Source: Hymenobacter sp. YIM 151858-1 (lineage in GTDB: Bacteria; Bacteroidota; Bacteroidia; Cytophagales; Hymenobacteraceae). From it: a DNA stretch of 64,000 nucleotides. Shown piece after piece: positions 34,109 to 42,652 of the stretch (the first letter of the stretch is position 1; the number at the start of each line of letters is the position of its first letter). The stretch spans positions 36,857 through 100,856 of the forward strand of contig NZ_CP110138.1 in the NCBI RefSeq assembly GCF_025979705.1, written 5' to 3'. A program made the position numbers and the translations under genes. The notes under the pieces were generated by a model, which ran no database searches, had not been told where the DNA came from, and worked only from the letters and a program-made list of their open reading frames with translations.

Positions 34109-34837
34109 CTAGGGTTCAGGGTAGAGTAGATGTTGAATCTCTGCCCAGAGGTCGCGGCGGTTGGCGTAGCGCCGTAGCCGGCTTTCGTTTAAAGTGAAGT
34201 GCTGACGCGCAAAGGCAAACATGCCTGGCAATCCCAGCTGGTAATCGAGGTACAAGTCGCGGTGAGCCAGCGCGTCCACCAGCAGCTTTTCCAAGGGGCT
34301 GGTGCAAACGCCGGCTGTTACAGCCAGGGGCGCTTCGCTGATAAGCGGGCGCAGTACCACTGCTCGCTCATGCCGATGGACATAGTTTAGCACTGCCGTG
34401 GCGTCGGGGTTGAGAAAGACCAGGCGGCTGTGTACCTCCAATGCCTCATACAAAGCAGGGAGATGGGCTTTGTTGGCTTCAATCAGCCGGTAGCTGGGGA
34501 GTGGAGCTTCTTCGTGTAATGCATTTAGCCATGCAGTATCTGAGAAGCATAAGGAGGCGCCTGCTGGTAGGGCTTGCTGCGCTTGCCGCACCAGCCTTGC
34601 AGTGCCATTGTCCAACGAAGGACTGAAAACCGGGCGTGGAGGGGCAGCAGTGTAGCTGCCTCGGCCTACAGAATGCAGTATGCCACGGCTTTTAAGTGCG
34701 TGCAGGCGTGACACAAGCGTTGCAGCAGGCACGTCGGGTTGCTCCTGGCTAAGGAGTGTCAAGAGCTCCTGCCTCGACCATTGAGGCCGGCTCAACAGCA
34801 CATCCTGTAGAGGTGAGGTATTTAGAGCTGGCGACAC
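34109..34837 (-). CDS. Winged-helix AbiEi-like/DUF6577 protein heading the defence operon
   Basis: 242 residues. The N-terminal segment WSRQELLTLLSQEQPDVPAATLVSRLHALKSRGILHSVGRGSYT is a winged helix of the AbiEi/DUF6577 type, followed by an AbiEi-like C-terminal part (SPLEKLLVDALAHRDLYLDY). AbiEi proteins are autorepressing antitoxins of type IV toxin-antitoxin systems, but no AbiEii nucleotidyltransferase is adjacent. It occupies the place of the HTH protein MAD1 in MADS and may repress the operon through the inverted repeat at 34899. 98 bp separate it from hsdM. Confidence 0.65.
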   Translation of the reverse strand: MSPALNTSPLQDVLLSRPQWSRQELLTLLSQEQPDVPAATLVSRLHALKSRGILHSVGRGSYTAAPPRPVFSPSLDNGTARLVRQAQQALPAGASLCFSDTAWLNALHEEAPLPSYRLIEANKAHLPALYEALEVHSRLVFLNPDATAVLNYVHRHERAVVLRPLISEAPLAVTAGVCTSPLEKLLVDALAHRDLYLDYQLGLPGMFAFARQHFTLNESRLRRYANRRDLWAEIQHLLYPEP

Positions 34838-34898
34838 GGGGGCAGGATGTTGGGTAATTCCTAAGCGAAGGTTGCTTCCGAATTTAGCATTTCCAAAT

Positions 34899-34930
34899 CT
34901 TTGGCAATTTTTCCTAAAATTTTGCCGAAG
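34899..34930. promoter_or_regulatory. Inverted repeat upstream of the defence operon
   Basis: CTTTGGCAA (34899-34907) and TTGCCGAAG (34922-34930) pair with one mismatch, inside a strongly AT-rich 240-bp gap (34838-35080) that has no gene. It is 62 bp from the start of the AbiEi-like gene, a fitting place for an autoregulatory operator. A weak terminator for the gene to the right is the alternative. Confidence 0.45.
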
Positions 34931-35080
34931 TTTTACGCCCCTGATTTTTCGATATTCAGCTATTGAGTGCGTTTAGGGCTGATAGTTAGATTGCATCTGA
35001 ACTCTAAAATTTTTAGTTGGTCCTCAGAAGCGGACTCTTCTTACTTATCAGAAACAGTGATACCCTCAGAAACTGGAAAG

Positions 35081-35884
35081 CTATGCAGCTCCCTCGCTTT
35101 GCTTTTTAACTCGAAGGTGTCTCCAGTTGCTGTTTTTTTCGAACAGGCCCGGCTTGAATAGAACTGAAGTCAACGTGTCTAGAAGCTCATTCGACTTCTT
35201 AAGCCCGCCGCAGTACTCGGGTTCTGTGGCTATGGTAAAGCCGGCGAGGCGCTGATAAACCCAACTCATTAACGGCTGCTTTGCATCGAAAAGGGCTTCG
35301 ATGTCTAGCTTGGACATGTAGTCCGATGCCTTCATTTTGCGCTTGTAGGCATCCTTGATAGCAAAAAAATCAAGGTCAACATCCAAATACACGGCCTTCT
35401 CCGTGGAGGAAGCTAGCGCCTTTTGTAACGACTCTGGGGTTTTGAACTTCTTGATGGTATGCTCGTTTCCAAACTTGTCCCGAAGCTTTTCGTCGTGCCA
35501 ATCCCGACCCTGCCGGCATAGCACATAGACGTCTCCAATCAGGTTGAGGTAGGCCGCGGCCAAAACATGGTCGTCGTTGTTGGAAGACAACGAGGCCCAG
35601 CTAAAGGCCGCTACTTCCTTGTCATCATGGGTATTCAGCTTATCTAGCCACTCTTTCTCGTGCGGCCCAGGATAGCACAAGTCCTGATGCCAATCAATGC
35701 TGACTAGGCACGGCGGACACAGCTGGTGATTCCGGGTCCACTGTGCCCAAAAGAAGAAGGCATAGCGGTGCGATTGGAAAACAGCCACCTCAACCGACTT
35801 TTCACCACCAGCGGGGTGCGACACGATGTCGCTCATGCTTCCAGGGGCTGTTACATAAGACGATTTGCGAAACGTTAGCTCCAT
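35081..35884 (-). CDS. UPF0489-family protein (arginase-like fold)
   Basis: 267 residues. SIDWHQDLCYPG and the later YLDVDLDFFAIKD are the two Asp/His-rich metal-binding signatures of UPF0489 proteins, which share the arginase/deacetylase fold. NNDDHVLAAAYLNL fits an additional metal site. Enzyme activity of the family is not established to my knowledge. It sits between the MADS-like operon and a helicase gene on the same strand. It is AT-richer than plasmid core genes. It might be part of a further small defence unit with its neighbours. Confidence 0.7.
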   Translation of the reverse strand: MELTFRKSSYVTAPGSMSDIVSHPAGGEKSVEVAVFQSHRYAFFFWAQWTRNHQLCPPCLVSIDWHQDLCYPGPHEKEWLDKLNTHDDKEVAAFSWASLSSNNDDHVLAAAYLNLIGDVYVLCRQGRDWHDEKLRDKFGNEHTIKKFKTPESLQKALASSTEKAVYLDVDLDFFAIKDAYKRKMKASDYMSKLDIEALFDAKQPLMSWVYQRLAGFTIATEPEYCGGLKKSNELLDTLTSVLFKPGLFEKNSNWRHLRVKKQSEGAA

Positions 35885-35933
35885 GTAAAGGCCTAAGAAG
35901 AGTAGTGTAAGAGTCAGAAAGAAGGTTTCGTAT

Positions 35934-37655
35934 TTAGCCGGGCCCGCGCTGCGAAATTGCGTCCAGTTTCTGCTGCAACGAAGTCAAGTCAGTGCGCTGA
36001 GGAGAGGGTTTAGGGTGGCGTGCTGCGGGGGCCGGTGGGCTTGCTATTATCGTGGCGGGCGGTGGGGGCGGTGGCTGAATTAACGCCGTGCCGCCTCCTT
36101 CATGCGTGGCTATGATTCCGGGTCCAGCAGTAAAGCCTGTTGGTAAGCACTCGGCAGGTACATAAAGTAGGTTTTTGGCCCGCGTGAGGGCAACGTACAG
36201 CAGGTTTATCTCTTCCAGAATACGAGATAATACCCCCGGCTCAGTTGGCTTTCGGGCGTGGTCCCGTGCTAGCTGGTCAATAGTAGCCTGCGTGATAAAA
36301 TCGCTGGTCAACTGCACCGCGTCATACTCCAGCCCCTTACAGCGGTGTACCGTTGAAAAATACAGCTGCGCTTCTGCGCGGTTTTCATCTTTCACGTGGC
36401 GCTGTTTGAGCTTGTCGATAAGGTCCACTACATCGTTGCCGTAGTCCTCCACAATTTTCACGAGTAGCAATAACTGCGCATCCTCCGTTTGCTTGGCGTA
36501 GTCGCGCAGGCCATCCAAGTCCGCCATCTTGCGCAACAGCGGGTCCTTTATGGAGGCGTGGCGGCCATTAGCCAGGTGCAGGACATCGTATAGGCTGGCC
36601 CCCGTGTCGGCGTAGGTATAGGACTTTATGTTGCCTTCAAAGTAAAGCTTCTGGGCTTGGTCGCCAGGCTGGGCGGTGTACTCGAACGCTTTGAGCAGCA
36701 GGCCAACATTGGTGCGGCCGATAACGGCCCGCGTCGTTGTAGCTATCCCCTGTCCATGACCGGATATAGGCAAAGGGGCATCCGTTCCCAATTGCCCCTT
36801 CCAAGCCAGTACCTGCGTTGCCAGGTCGGCCAGCGACGCGCCAAACCGGAAGCTGGTGCTCAGGTGGTAAGGTGTGAAATCGGCCTTGTTCAATGAATTG
36901 ATGGCATGCCGCCACCCATAAATCTGCTGGTGAGCGTCCCCCACAATGACTTTGGTGGCCTCCTGCTTGAAAAACCAGTCCAGCATAGCGCCCGACGCGT
37001 CTTGGCCCTCATCGAACAGGATGTAGTCGTGGTGCAGCTGCCGGGAGGCGAGTTGAAATTTCTTGAGGTAGAAGTCGTGCGTGATTTCAATCTTACCGCT
37101 ATCCATTCGGCGCAACAGTTGCCGGCAGCCATCCTCAATCAGTTGGTAGTGCTGGGTGACGAACTCCTTTGCCGGCGGCTCCACCACGATGTCTAGATAG
37201 TTAAGGTCTGTTACCCGCTTTTTGTCGCTGTTGCAGAAATAGGCCAGGAATTTGATGATGTGCGTTGCCAGCACATACTCTCCAAGTGCTGACGGTCCAG
37301 TGGGGCGGGGCAGCCCTAGTAAGCCTACCAACTCGTAGGGCTTGAAAGAACCATTCTTACGGACGGCATAGGGACTGTTGACGACAATGTGTCGGCGGGC
37401 AAGCGAGTGGGCTGTTTCTACTTGGACATGCCCTAAGCCCTGCGCCTGAAACTTGCGAACAGCTTCCCAGCGCACAGCACTATTGAATGCGAGGTAAAGG
37501 ATACGAGCTGCTGGTGGCCGCGTGCGGGCGTACTCCACCACCGTAGTGGTTTTGCCTGAGCCAGCTACTGCATTGATTTTAATGTCCCCCTTTGAAGCTA
37601 CGATAGCCTCCTGCTCGGGAGTGAGGGGCAGGGTTGATTGTCGCGGAGTGCTCAT
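35934..37655 (-). CDS. UvrD/Rep-like superfamily 1 helicase
   Basis: 573 residues from the ATG at 37655 (MSTPRQSTLPLTPEQEAI); an upstream in-frame start at 37784 would add a poorly composed 43-residue extension. Motifs: AVAGSGKTTT (Walker A) near residue 30, DYILFDEGQDAS (Walker B, DEGQD in place of DEaQD), LSTSFRFG (motif IV), VHRCKGLEYDAVQL (motif V) and LYVALTRAKNLLYV (motif VI). The C-terminus is Pro-rich and disordered. Similar short UvrD helicases partner nucleases in defence islands (Gabija, Zorya-adjacent units). No OLD nuclease is adjacent here, so the role is open. Confidence 0.8.
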   Translation of the reverse strand: MSTPRQSTLPLTPEQEAIVASKGDIKINAVAGSGKTTTVVEYARTRPPAARILYLAFNSAVRWEAVRKFQAQGLGHVQVETAHSLARRHIVVNSPYAVRKNGSFKPYELVGLLGLPRPTGPSALGEYVLATHIIKFLAYFCNSDKKRVTDLNYLDIVVEPPAKEFVTQHYQLIEDGCRQLLRRMDSGKIEITHDFYLKKFQLASRQLHHDYILFDEGQDASGAMLDWFFKQEATKVIVGDAHQQIYGWRHAINSLNKADFTPYHLSTSFRFGASLADLATQVLAWKGQLGTDAPLPISGHGQGIATTTRAVIGRTNVGLLLKAFEYTAQPGDQAQKLYFEGNIKSYTYADTGASLYDVLHLANGRHASIKDPLLRKMADLDGLRDYAKQTEDAQLLLLVKIVEDYGNDVVDLIDKLKQRHVKDENRAEAQLYFSTVHRCKGLEYDAVQLTSDFITQATIDQLARDHARKPTEPGVLSRILEEINLLYVALTRAKNLLYVPAECLPTGFTAGPGIIATHEGGGTALIQPPPPPPATIIASPPAPAARHPKPSPQRTDLTSLQQKLDAISQRGPG

Positions 37656-37813
37656 CTGGCTAAGTGGGTCGCGGTGAATACTGTAAAACCGAGCCGCTGC
37701 ACGTACCGACTGGCGTGCTGTCTGCACGTAAAATCTTTGTAGAAGTACTGCATCAAATAGAATAGAATGATGTCGTGAAAGCATCCTATAGCCAAAAGAG
37801 GGCCATTTTATAG

Positions 37814-38911
37814 TTAGTGGTTTGGTTCCTTTCGCTGTTGATATTCATATAGACACACGATAGCGGTGCGGTCGGGGTCATAGCCCCGGAATGCCTGGCA
37901 GTTGAAGCAATTTCGCTCCACGTCGGCGTAAGGTTTATCCAAAAGCTGGTGAGCCGCTTTGGGGCAGTCGTCAATTTGATGTACTATTTCCAGGCCGCCC
38001 CCAATGCGCTCCATGATAGAGCGGTAGTTCTTACTGTAGAATTCTTGCCGGCGCTGCTGAGCCAAGGCACGCTCGGCCGGTGACTTAGTGGCCTGGTCTG
38101 CACGCCACTGCTCGCGAGCCGCTTGGCGGGCTTCTTCACGCAGCTGTTCGGCATGCAGGCGCTCTATCTCGGTCCGGCATTTCTCAAAATAGCGGTGCCG
38201 CCGCTGGCTCACCACCCGCCGCAATTCCGGGTTGTTGAGCCATTGCTTTTGCTGCTCACCGCGAATTATCAGTTCTTCCAAGTCACTCAGGCCGATGTCA
38301 CGCCGAACCTTACTCAAATCTATTTCGATAGCCGGTAGGCCCATCGTCCGGATTTTTGCCCGTTTTTCTGCGTCTACAAAGTGCGTAACGGCTACTTCCA
38401 CTAGCACCCATTTGGTACCGATACGCACCATGATATCTGGAATGATAGTTCCGGTGCGTTTTTCCAAGATTACTTCGTCCAATGTGACGAGTCGAGCTGG
38501 AAAGCTATAGTAGCTATCGGTCTCGTAGCTACTGGGCGTAAACTCAGTACCCATAAAACCCAGGGTATCATATAGCTCATCAGCATAGGGCCGTGCATCA
38601 AATGAAAAGCTCTCCCAAAAGGCCGGGGTGAAGGATAAATACCCCGCCATTCCCGGTAGGCGCAATTGCTTGTGTTGCGCGATAATGTCTTTGGCAGCTA
38701 AATGAATAGCTGTTTGCAGGCCCGTGGTGCATTCCAGGGCCTGATAATGCGCAAAATGCGCCACTTTTACATTGCCAACCGAGTTACGGGCCACAAGCAG
38801 CGCGCCGCAGCCAGGACAAGTACACTCACAGGCTAGCCCGGTTGCTACCTGGCTGATGTGCCAGAGCTGACCATTACGAAGGCCATAAGGAAGCTTAAGA
38901 GAAGTTGACAC
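37814..38911 (-). CDS. CoiA-like protein with zinc ribbon and nuclease-like core
   Basis: 365 residues. N-terminal zinc ribbon CECTCPGCGALLVARN followed by KVAHFAHYQALECTTGLQTAIHLAAKDII. This is the layout of competence protein CoiA, including the H-F-x-H of that family. The core GTIIPDIMVRIGTKWVLVEVAVTHFVDAEKRAKI has a PD...E-x pattern of the PD-(D/E)XK superfamily. A coiled-coil region and a second Cys cluster (CFNCQAF...C) end the protein. Unlikely to act in competence here; solitary CoiA-like genes are common in islands. Confidence 0.6.
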   Translation of the reverse strand: MSTSLKLPYGLRNGQLWHISQVATGLACECTCPGCGALLVARNSVGNVKVAHFAHYQALECTTGLQTAIHLAAKDIIAQHKQLRLPGMAGYLSFTPAFWESFSFDARPYADELYDTLGFMGTEFTPSSYETDSYYSFPARLVTLDEVILEKRTGTIIPDIMVRIGTKWVLVEVAVTHFVDAEKRAKIRTMGLPAIEIDLSKVRRDIGLSDLEELIIRGEQQKQWLNNPELRRVVSQRRHRYFEKCRTEIERLHAEQLREEARQAAREQWRADQATKSPAERALAQQRRQEFYSKNYRSIMERIGGGLEIVHQIDDCPKAAHQLLDKPYADVERNCFNCQAFRGYDPDRTAIVCLYEYQQRKEPNH

Positions 38912-38984
38912 TTTCTAGACAGCTAGTTGCATAGTATAAGTCTCTTCTGGCATTGATGCTAATTGTTTTCGTAATAGCCATTCG

Positions 38985-39734
38985 CTAAACAGGTTGCTTC
39001 TCCTTTATAGATTGGAAAATAAACATTAAGAATCTATCTAAGTATTGCCTGATTGATAGTATCGTATTTATGGAAAGCGTCACGTTTCTGTCTTTATTTA
39101 ATAAAGGCGAGTTAATTAAGGCAAAATGCTTTCTCTCAGCAGGGGTGTTGAGTAAACTGTCTTCTAGTTTTTTAAGGTTTTTATCGGATAATTTTCCGTT
39201 GGTGTGTAACAGGGTATGCCTGATAATACGCAACTCTTGATACCTCAAGAACGCTTCACTAAAGCTAGTTTCTTTGTCACTAGGTTTCCTTAAGCCAACT
39301 TTATCAGCGTCAGTAAAGAATTTCAATAAACTGTCGTTTGTCCAAGCATTTCTGATTTGTTTTTCAAGCTCCACCTCAGTAATCGATGGGTTGTAAACTT
39401 TGATTAGATGTTCATAAAGGTCCTCTAGCGTCGCATCCACGATAGATACTGAAGCAATAATGTAGTTCTGGAAAACAATGTTTTGTACATCGATGCTATA
39501 GGCTTTCACCAATTGGGTGTTGGTGTATTGAACATCAACTTCGTGGTCCAGCCGCAGGTCGGGTGGGATGCTGGCTGTTGTGGAAAGTCCATTGGTTTTG
39601 GTCAGTGTTCTGTATCTATCAGCAGCTATAAAACAGGAGTTGATAAGAAGTGCATTCTCTGTGTAGTTGTGCACGATTTTCCCCAATCCTAATGCTACTA
39701 TTTTAAGTGCCGCTTCTTTGTCTGTTTCTTTCAT
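38985..39734 (-). CDS. HEPN-like protein of unknown function
   Basis: 249 residues, the most AT-rich gene of the window. It carries R-HTLL-H near residue 172 (YQELRIIRHTLLHTNGKL), matching the RX4H ribonuclease signature of HEPN domains, in the usual place at the end of a long helix. Flanking helices (VFQNYIIASVSIVDATLEDLYEHLIKVY) fit a HEPN bundle. HEPN RNases are frequent effectors in toxin-antitoxin and abortive-infection systems. No MNT nucleotidyltransferase partner is adjacent. Lies between the CoiA-like gene and the recombinase. Confidence 0.55.
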   Translation of the reverse strand: MKETDKEAALKIVALGLGKIVHNYTENALLINSCFIAADRYRTLTKTNGLSTTASIPPDLRLDHEVDVQYTNTQLVKAYSIDVQNIVFQNYIIASVSIVDATLEDLYEHLIKVYNPSITEVELEKQIRNAWTNDSLLKFFTDADKVGLRKPSDKETSFSEAFLRYQELRIIRHTLLHTNGKLSDKNLKKLEDSLLNTPAERKHFALINSPLLNKDRNVTLSINTILSIRQYLDRFLMFIFQSIKEKQPV

Positions 39735-39801
39735 TGAAAAGTGTGAAATAATTGAGAACAGCTTTTAAGGTGAAGCTACTTCAGATTAAGTAAGCCTGAA
39801 T

Positions 39802-40815
39802 CTACAAGCCCAGGTTTTGGGCTGCATTGAAGCTAACTACATCGTCTAGGCGCGAGTAGCGGTCAATCATCGCATCCGTCTTCTGCTTCGTTTGATTCTT
39901 AATGAACCGGTTAGACTGGCCACGCAGCACGGACACCGTAATGAAGGAGACACGTAGGGAATGAGCCGAGTAATTCTTCTCAGCAATCTTGTGTCCTTCC
40001 TCGTCGTGGTTCAGGTGCAACTGCACTAATCCGTTTACCCTAAGGGCTGATAGCCGCTTCTGCGTAGGCTGCGCATTGCCCTTTTCCTTGCCGCGCTTAA
40101 GCGATACGAACAATGGCCCCGTGCTACGGCCCAGCTGATGCACCCAGGCCCGGGTGCTGCGCACCGGGCAGAAACTCGCGGTGGAGGCGTAGAACACCGC
40201 CTTGTCCTCAGCGTCACCGGCCTGGTTGGTTTTGCTTTTGGGCAGGTGCACGATTAGCGCCCGCTCGGTAAACTCTAGGTGCTCCACGTTCAGGGCTACG
40301 AGCTCGGAGCGGCGGAAGGCGCCGGCGAAGCCCAGCAGTAGCAGGGCCCGGTCACGCAGCCCGGCCGTGGTCGTCACGTCCAGGCGTCGGATGCACTCCT
40401 TGAGCTCGTCGACGGTAAAGGCCGGTGCCTGCTTCTGGCGCTTGCCCAGTGCGCGGGTGATGCCTTCGAGTACCAGGGCCAGCTCGTCCGAGTGCACCGG
40501 CGACGGGTAGCCGCGCAGCTGATGGTGCTTGTGGATGGCCGCCAAGTGACGTTTGATGGTCGAGAGCTTGCGCGGGATGTCGGCCAGGTCGGCCGCGTAC
40601 CGGGCCACGGTGGCCACGTCGGCTGGCAGCGGGCACAGCCCGTGGAGCGCGCAATATTCCCCGAAGCTTTTCAGGTCGGCCGAGTACGCGAGCACCGTGT
40701 TGTCAGCGCCTTCCAGGCCGAGCTTCAGGTAGCGGGCCACGTTGTCGGCTGCGGTGGCGAGTTGCGACCCCAGTGCCTGCGGCTGGTCGGGAATTCGGGC
40801 GAGTTCGGTGCTCAT
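39802..40815 (-). CDS. Tyrosine recombinase / integrase
   Basis: 337 residues from the ATG at 40815 (MSTELARIPDQP); an ATG at 40851 would place the start inside the inverted repeat. N-terminal SAM-like domain (VLAYSADLKSFGEYCALHGLCPLPAD), then catalytic residues: first Arg in GFAGAFRRSELVALN, HSLRVSF (H-x-x-R), and the nucleophile in MIDRYSRLDD. It probably moves or resolves the adjacent DNA, and the inverted repeat just upstream (40838-40876) is a good target site. GC is back to plasmid level here, so it may belong to the backbone rather than to the island. Confidence 0.85.
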   Translation of the reverse strand: MSTELARIPDQPQALGSQLATAADNVARYLKLGLEGADNTVLAYSADLKSFGEYCALHGLCPLPADVATVARYAADLADIPRKLSTIKRHLAAIHKHHQLRGYPSPVHSDELALVLEGITRALGKRQKQAPAFTVDELKECIRRLDVTTTAGLRDRALLLLGFAGAFRRSELVALNVEHLEFTERALIVHLPKSKTNQAGDAEDKAVFYASTASFCPVRSTRAWVHQLGRSTGPLFVSLKRGKEKGNAQPTQKRLSALRVNGLVQLHLNHDEEGHKIAEKNYSAHSLRVSFITVSVLRGQSNRFIKNQTKQKTDAMIDRYSRLDDVVSFNAAQNLGL

Positions 40816-40837
40816 GTGGGCAAAGGTAACCGCAAAT

Positions 40838-40876
40838 ACTTTAGGCATCATAATTAACAGTTATGATACCTAAAGT
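40838..40876. promoter_or_regulatory. lox/dif-shaped inverted repeat, candidate recombinase site
   Basis: Arms 40838-40853 (ACTTTAGGCATCATAA) and 40861-40876 (TTATGATACCTAAAGT) pair at 15 of 16 positions around a 7-bp AT-rich spacer. Arm-spacer-arm of this size is the form of sites used by Cre, Flp and XerCD. It is immediately upstream of the recombinase gene. An operator of that gene is the alternative. Confidence 0.55.
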
Positions 40877-40980
40877 TTGGAAAAGAACAAGCAACACATG
40901 ACCGGAGTCCGGTTTAGCTTCGCCAAACTTCGCATTACATTTACCTACCGCCTTCCCGTTCATCTCAGCTGCTTTATTCT

Positions 40981-41907
40981 ATGGCCAAAAACTACTCGCT
41001 GCTTTTTCTACTCCTTATTATATGTACCACAGCGCTGGCCCAGCGGCCCAAGCCAGCCGCTGCTACGTTGCCCCCGGCCGATACCGTTTACTTCGACCGC
41101 GACTGGGAGCGTACCGAAACACTGGAGGAAGTGGCCTACGCCCGCATTGCCCGCCACGACGCGGCCGGCAAAACCATCGGCACCGTGCGCGACTACTACT
41201 TTCCGTCGTGGAAAAAGCAGTGGGAGGGCAAACTGGCGTCGGAGAATCCGGATAAGCCCACGGGCCTGTGCTGCGGCTGGCACGAGAACGGCCAGGTCAG
41301 CTTTCGCGGCACCTACGTGAACGGCGCGCAGCAAGCCGACTTTCGGAGCTGGCACGACGACGGGCGCGAAATCAAGTGCGCTTCCGTCATGCAGGACGCG
41401 CTGCCGCTGAGCAACGCCACCATTCACTGCAGCAACTGCATGCACTCCAGCCGGAAGGTGTTCACCGTGGACCTGCCCGCGGGCACGGTGGGTATTGTCT
41501 ACAAGCTCGACGTGCGCGACGAAGGTCAACCGCCCATTTCCTGGTCAACGGCGCTGGCGGTGGCCGCCGTGGCCGGCAGTGGCGGCGCGGCCGCCCCGGC
41601 GCTGCTGAGCACCGCCGCCACGGCCCTCACCAAGCAGGGCAACAACGCTCCGCCCACAGTCAGCACCAAATGCCATTGGTACATCACCCCCGACGAAAAT
41701 GCTGCCCAGCAGTTTCTGGCTACCAAAGGCACCATCAGCCGGGACAAGCTGTGCTTTCGGGCGGCGGAAAACACGCCCCAGGAAACCCGGCCCATGGCGG
41801 TGCCGGCGGGTACCCGGCGGCTGTACGTGTGCGTGAATAACGATAATTACACCACCGACGCCACGGCTACACTGAGCGTGAGTGCCCTGGTGCAGGATTG
41901 TAAGTGA
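40981..41907 (+). CDS. Secreted MORN-repeat (YwqK-like) protein
   Basis: 308 residues. Signal peptide MAKNYSLLFLLLIICTTALA with cleavage before QRPK. Residues about 90-130 hold MORN_2-type repeats (GLCCGWHENGQVSFRGTYVNGAQQADFRSWHDDGR), as in the YwqK family. Four or more Cys (GLCCG, HCSNCMH) suggest disulphides in the periplasm. The second half contains a hydrophobic Ala-rich stretch near residue 190-215 and a beta-rich end (YVCVNNDNYTTDATATLSVS). Function unknown. The gene disrupted by the Tn3 element begins 26 bp downstream, so the two were probably co-transcribed. Confidence 0.7.
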   Translation: MAKNYSLLFLLLIICTTALAQRPKPAAATLPPADTVYFDRDWERTETLEEVAYARIARHDAAGKTIGTVRDYYFPSWKKQWEGKLASENPDKPTGLCCGWHENGQVSFRGTYVNGAQQADFRSWHDDGREIKCASVMQDALPLSNATIHCSNCMHSSRKVFTVDLPAGTVGIVYKLDVRDEGQPPISWSTALAVAAVAGSGGAAAPALLSTAATALTKQGNNAPPTVSTKCHWYITPDENAAQQFLATKGTISRDKLCFRAAENTPQETRPMAVPAGTRRLYVCVNNDNYTTDATATLSVSALVQDCK

Positions 41908-41950
41908 GGCTACTTGAATAACGACGTACGGCGATGATGTCAATCTATAC

Positions 41951-41990
41951 GGGGTAGCGCAAGAGTAAGAACAGAAATTCCCGTTAGGGC
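41951..41990 (+). repeat. Left terminal inverted repeat of the Tn3-family element
   Basis: 40 bp, exact reverse complement of 43182-43221. It contains the transposase stop codon at 41984-41986, as is usual at the transposase end of Tn3-family elements. Confidence 0.92.
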
Positions 41991-42652
41991 AGTTGGGCGA
42001 GCTGTTCTTCCCAACTGGTCGGGTCGCGCAGCGGGCGCAACTCGCCGGCGGCGATGCCTTCGGGCAGGGTGAAGTCGTAGCGGCCCAGCATGTTGATGTG
42101 CTCGTGCAGCAAGGGCGAGAGGCGGGCCACCTCGCCGGGCTCCGGCGGTTCCGCTACGGCTTGGTGGTGTTCCAGCGCTTGCTGTAGATAGCGGGTATTC
42201 CACAGCACCAAGGCGTTGACGACCAGGCCCAAGGCCCCGAGTTGGTCTTCCATGCCCTCGCGGTAGCGCTGGCGCAGCTCGCCTTTCTTGCCGTGGAACA
42301 CGGCCCGGGCCACGGCGTGTCGCCCCTCGCCCCGGTTGAGCTGGACCAGGATGCGCCGGCGGTAGGCTTCGTCCTGCACGTACGCCAACAGGTAGAGCGT
42401 TTTCTCGACCCGCCCGACTTCGGCCACGGCCCGCCCCAGCCCGGAGAGGGTACCGGCCCGTTGCAGGGTGCGCATCACGGCCGTGGCCTTGACCTTGCCG
42501 AGTTTGAGCGAGCCGGCCAGCCGCAGCATGTCGTCCCAGTGCTCGGCGATGAGCCGGGCATTGACCACGTGGCGGCTCAGCGCGTTTAGCGGCCCGTAAT
42601 CCGCCTCTTTTTCCAGGCGCCAGAAGCGCTGGTCCGGCAGGTCGGCCAGGCG
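41984..42652 (-). pseudogene. tnpA: 3' remnant of a Tn3-family transposase
   Basis: Minus-strand reading gives RLADLPDQRFWRLEKEADYGPLNALSRHVVNARLIAEHWDDMLRLAGSLKLGKVKA and on to LPLHEHINMLGRYDF-like sequence (LLHEHINMLGRYDFTLPEG), the conserved C-terminal end of Tn3 DDE transposases. About 223 codons remain of an expected 950-1,000; the 5' part including the first catalytic Asp is missing. The reading frame breaks off at about 42652, where an unrelated + strand fragment starts. A GTG at 42568 could in principle start a shorter peptide but is not the true start. Confidence 0.9.

Noticed and set aside
17827..34837. Classification of the large operon as BREX type 2 (Pgl)
   Set aside because: The kinase is PglW-like, but no PglZ phosphatase, BrxC/PglY ATPase or PglX methylase is present, and a separate S subunit is.
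42568..42652. GTG at 42568 as start of a separate 194-aa gene
   Set aside because: Upstream codons continue the conserved Tn3 transposase sequence (LPDQRFWRLEKEADYGPLN), so this is a truncated gene, not a new start.
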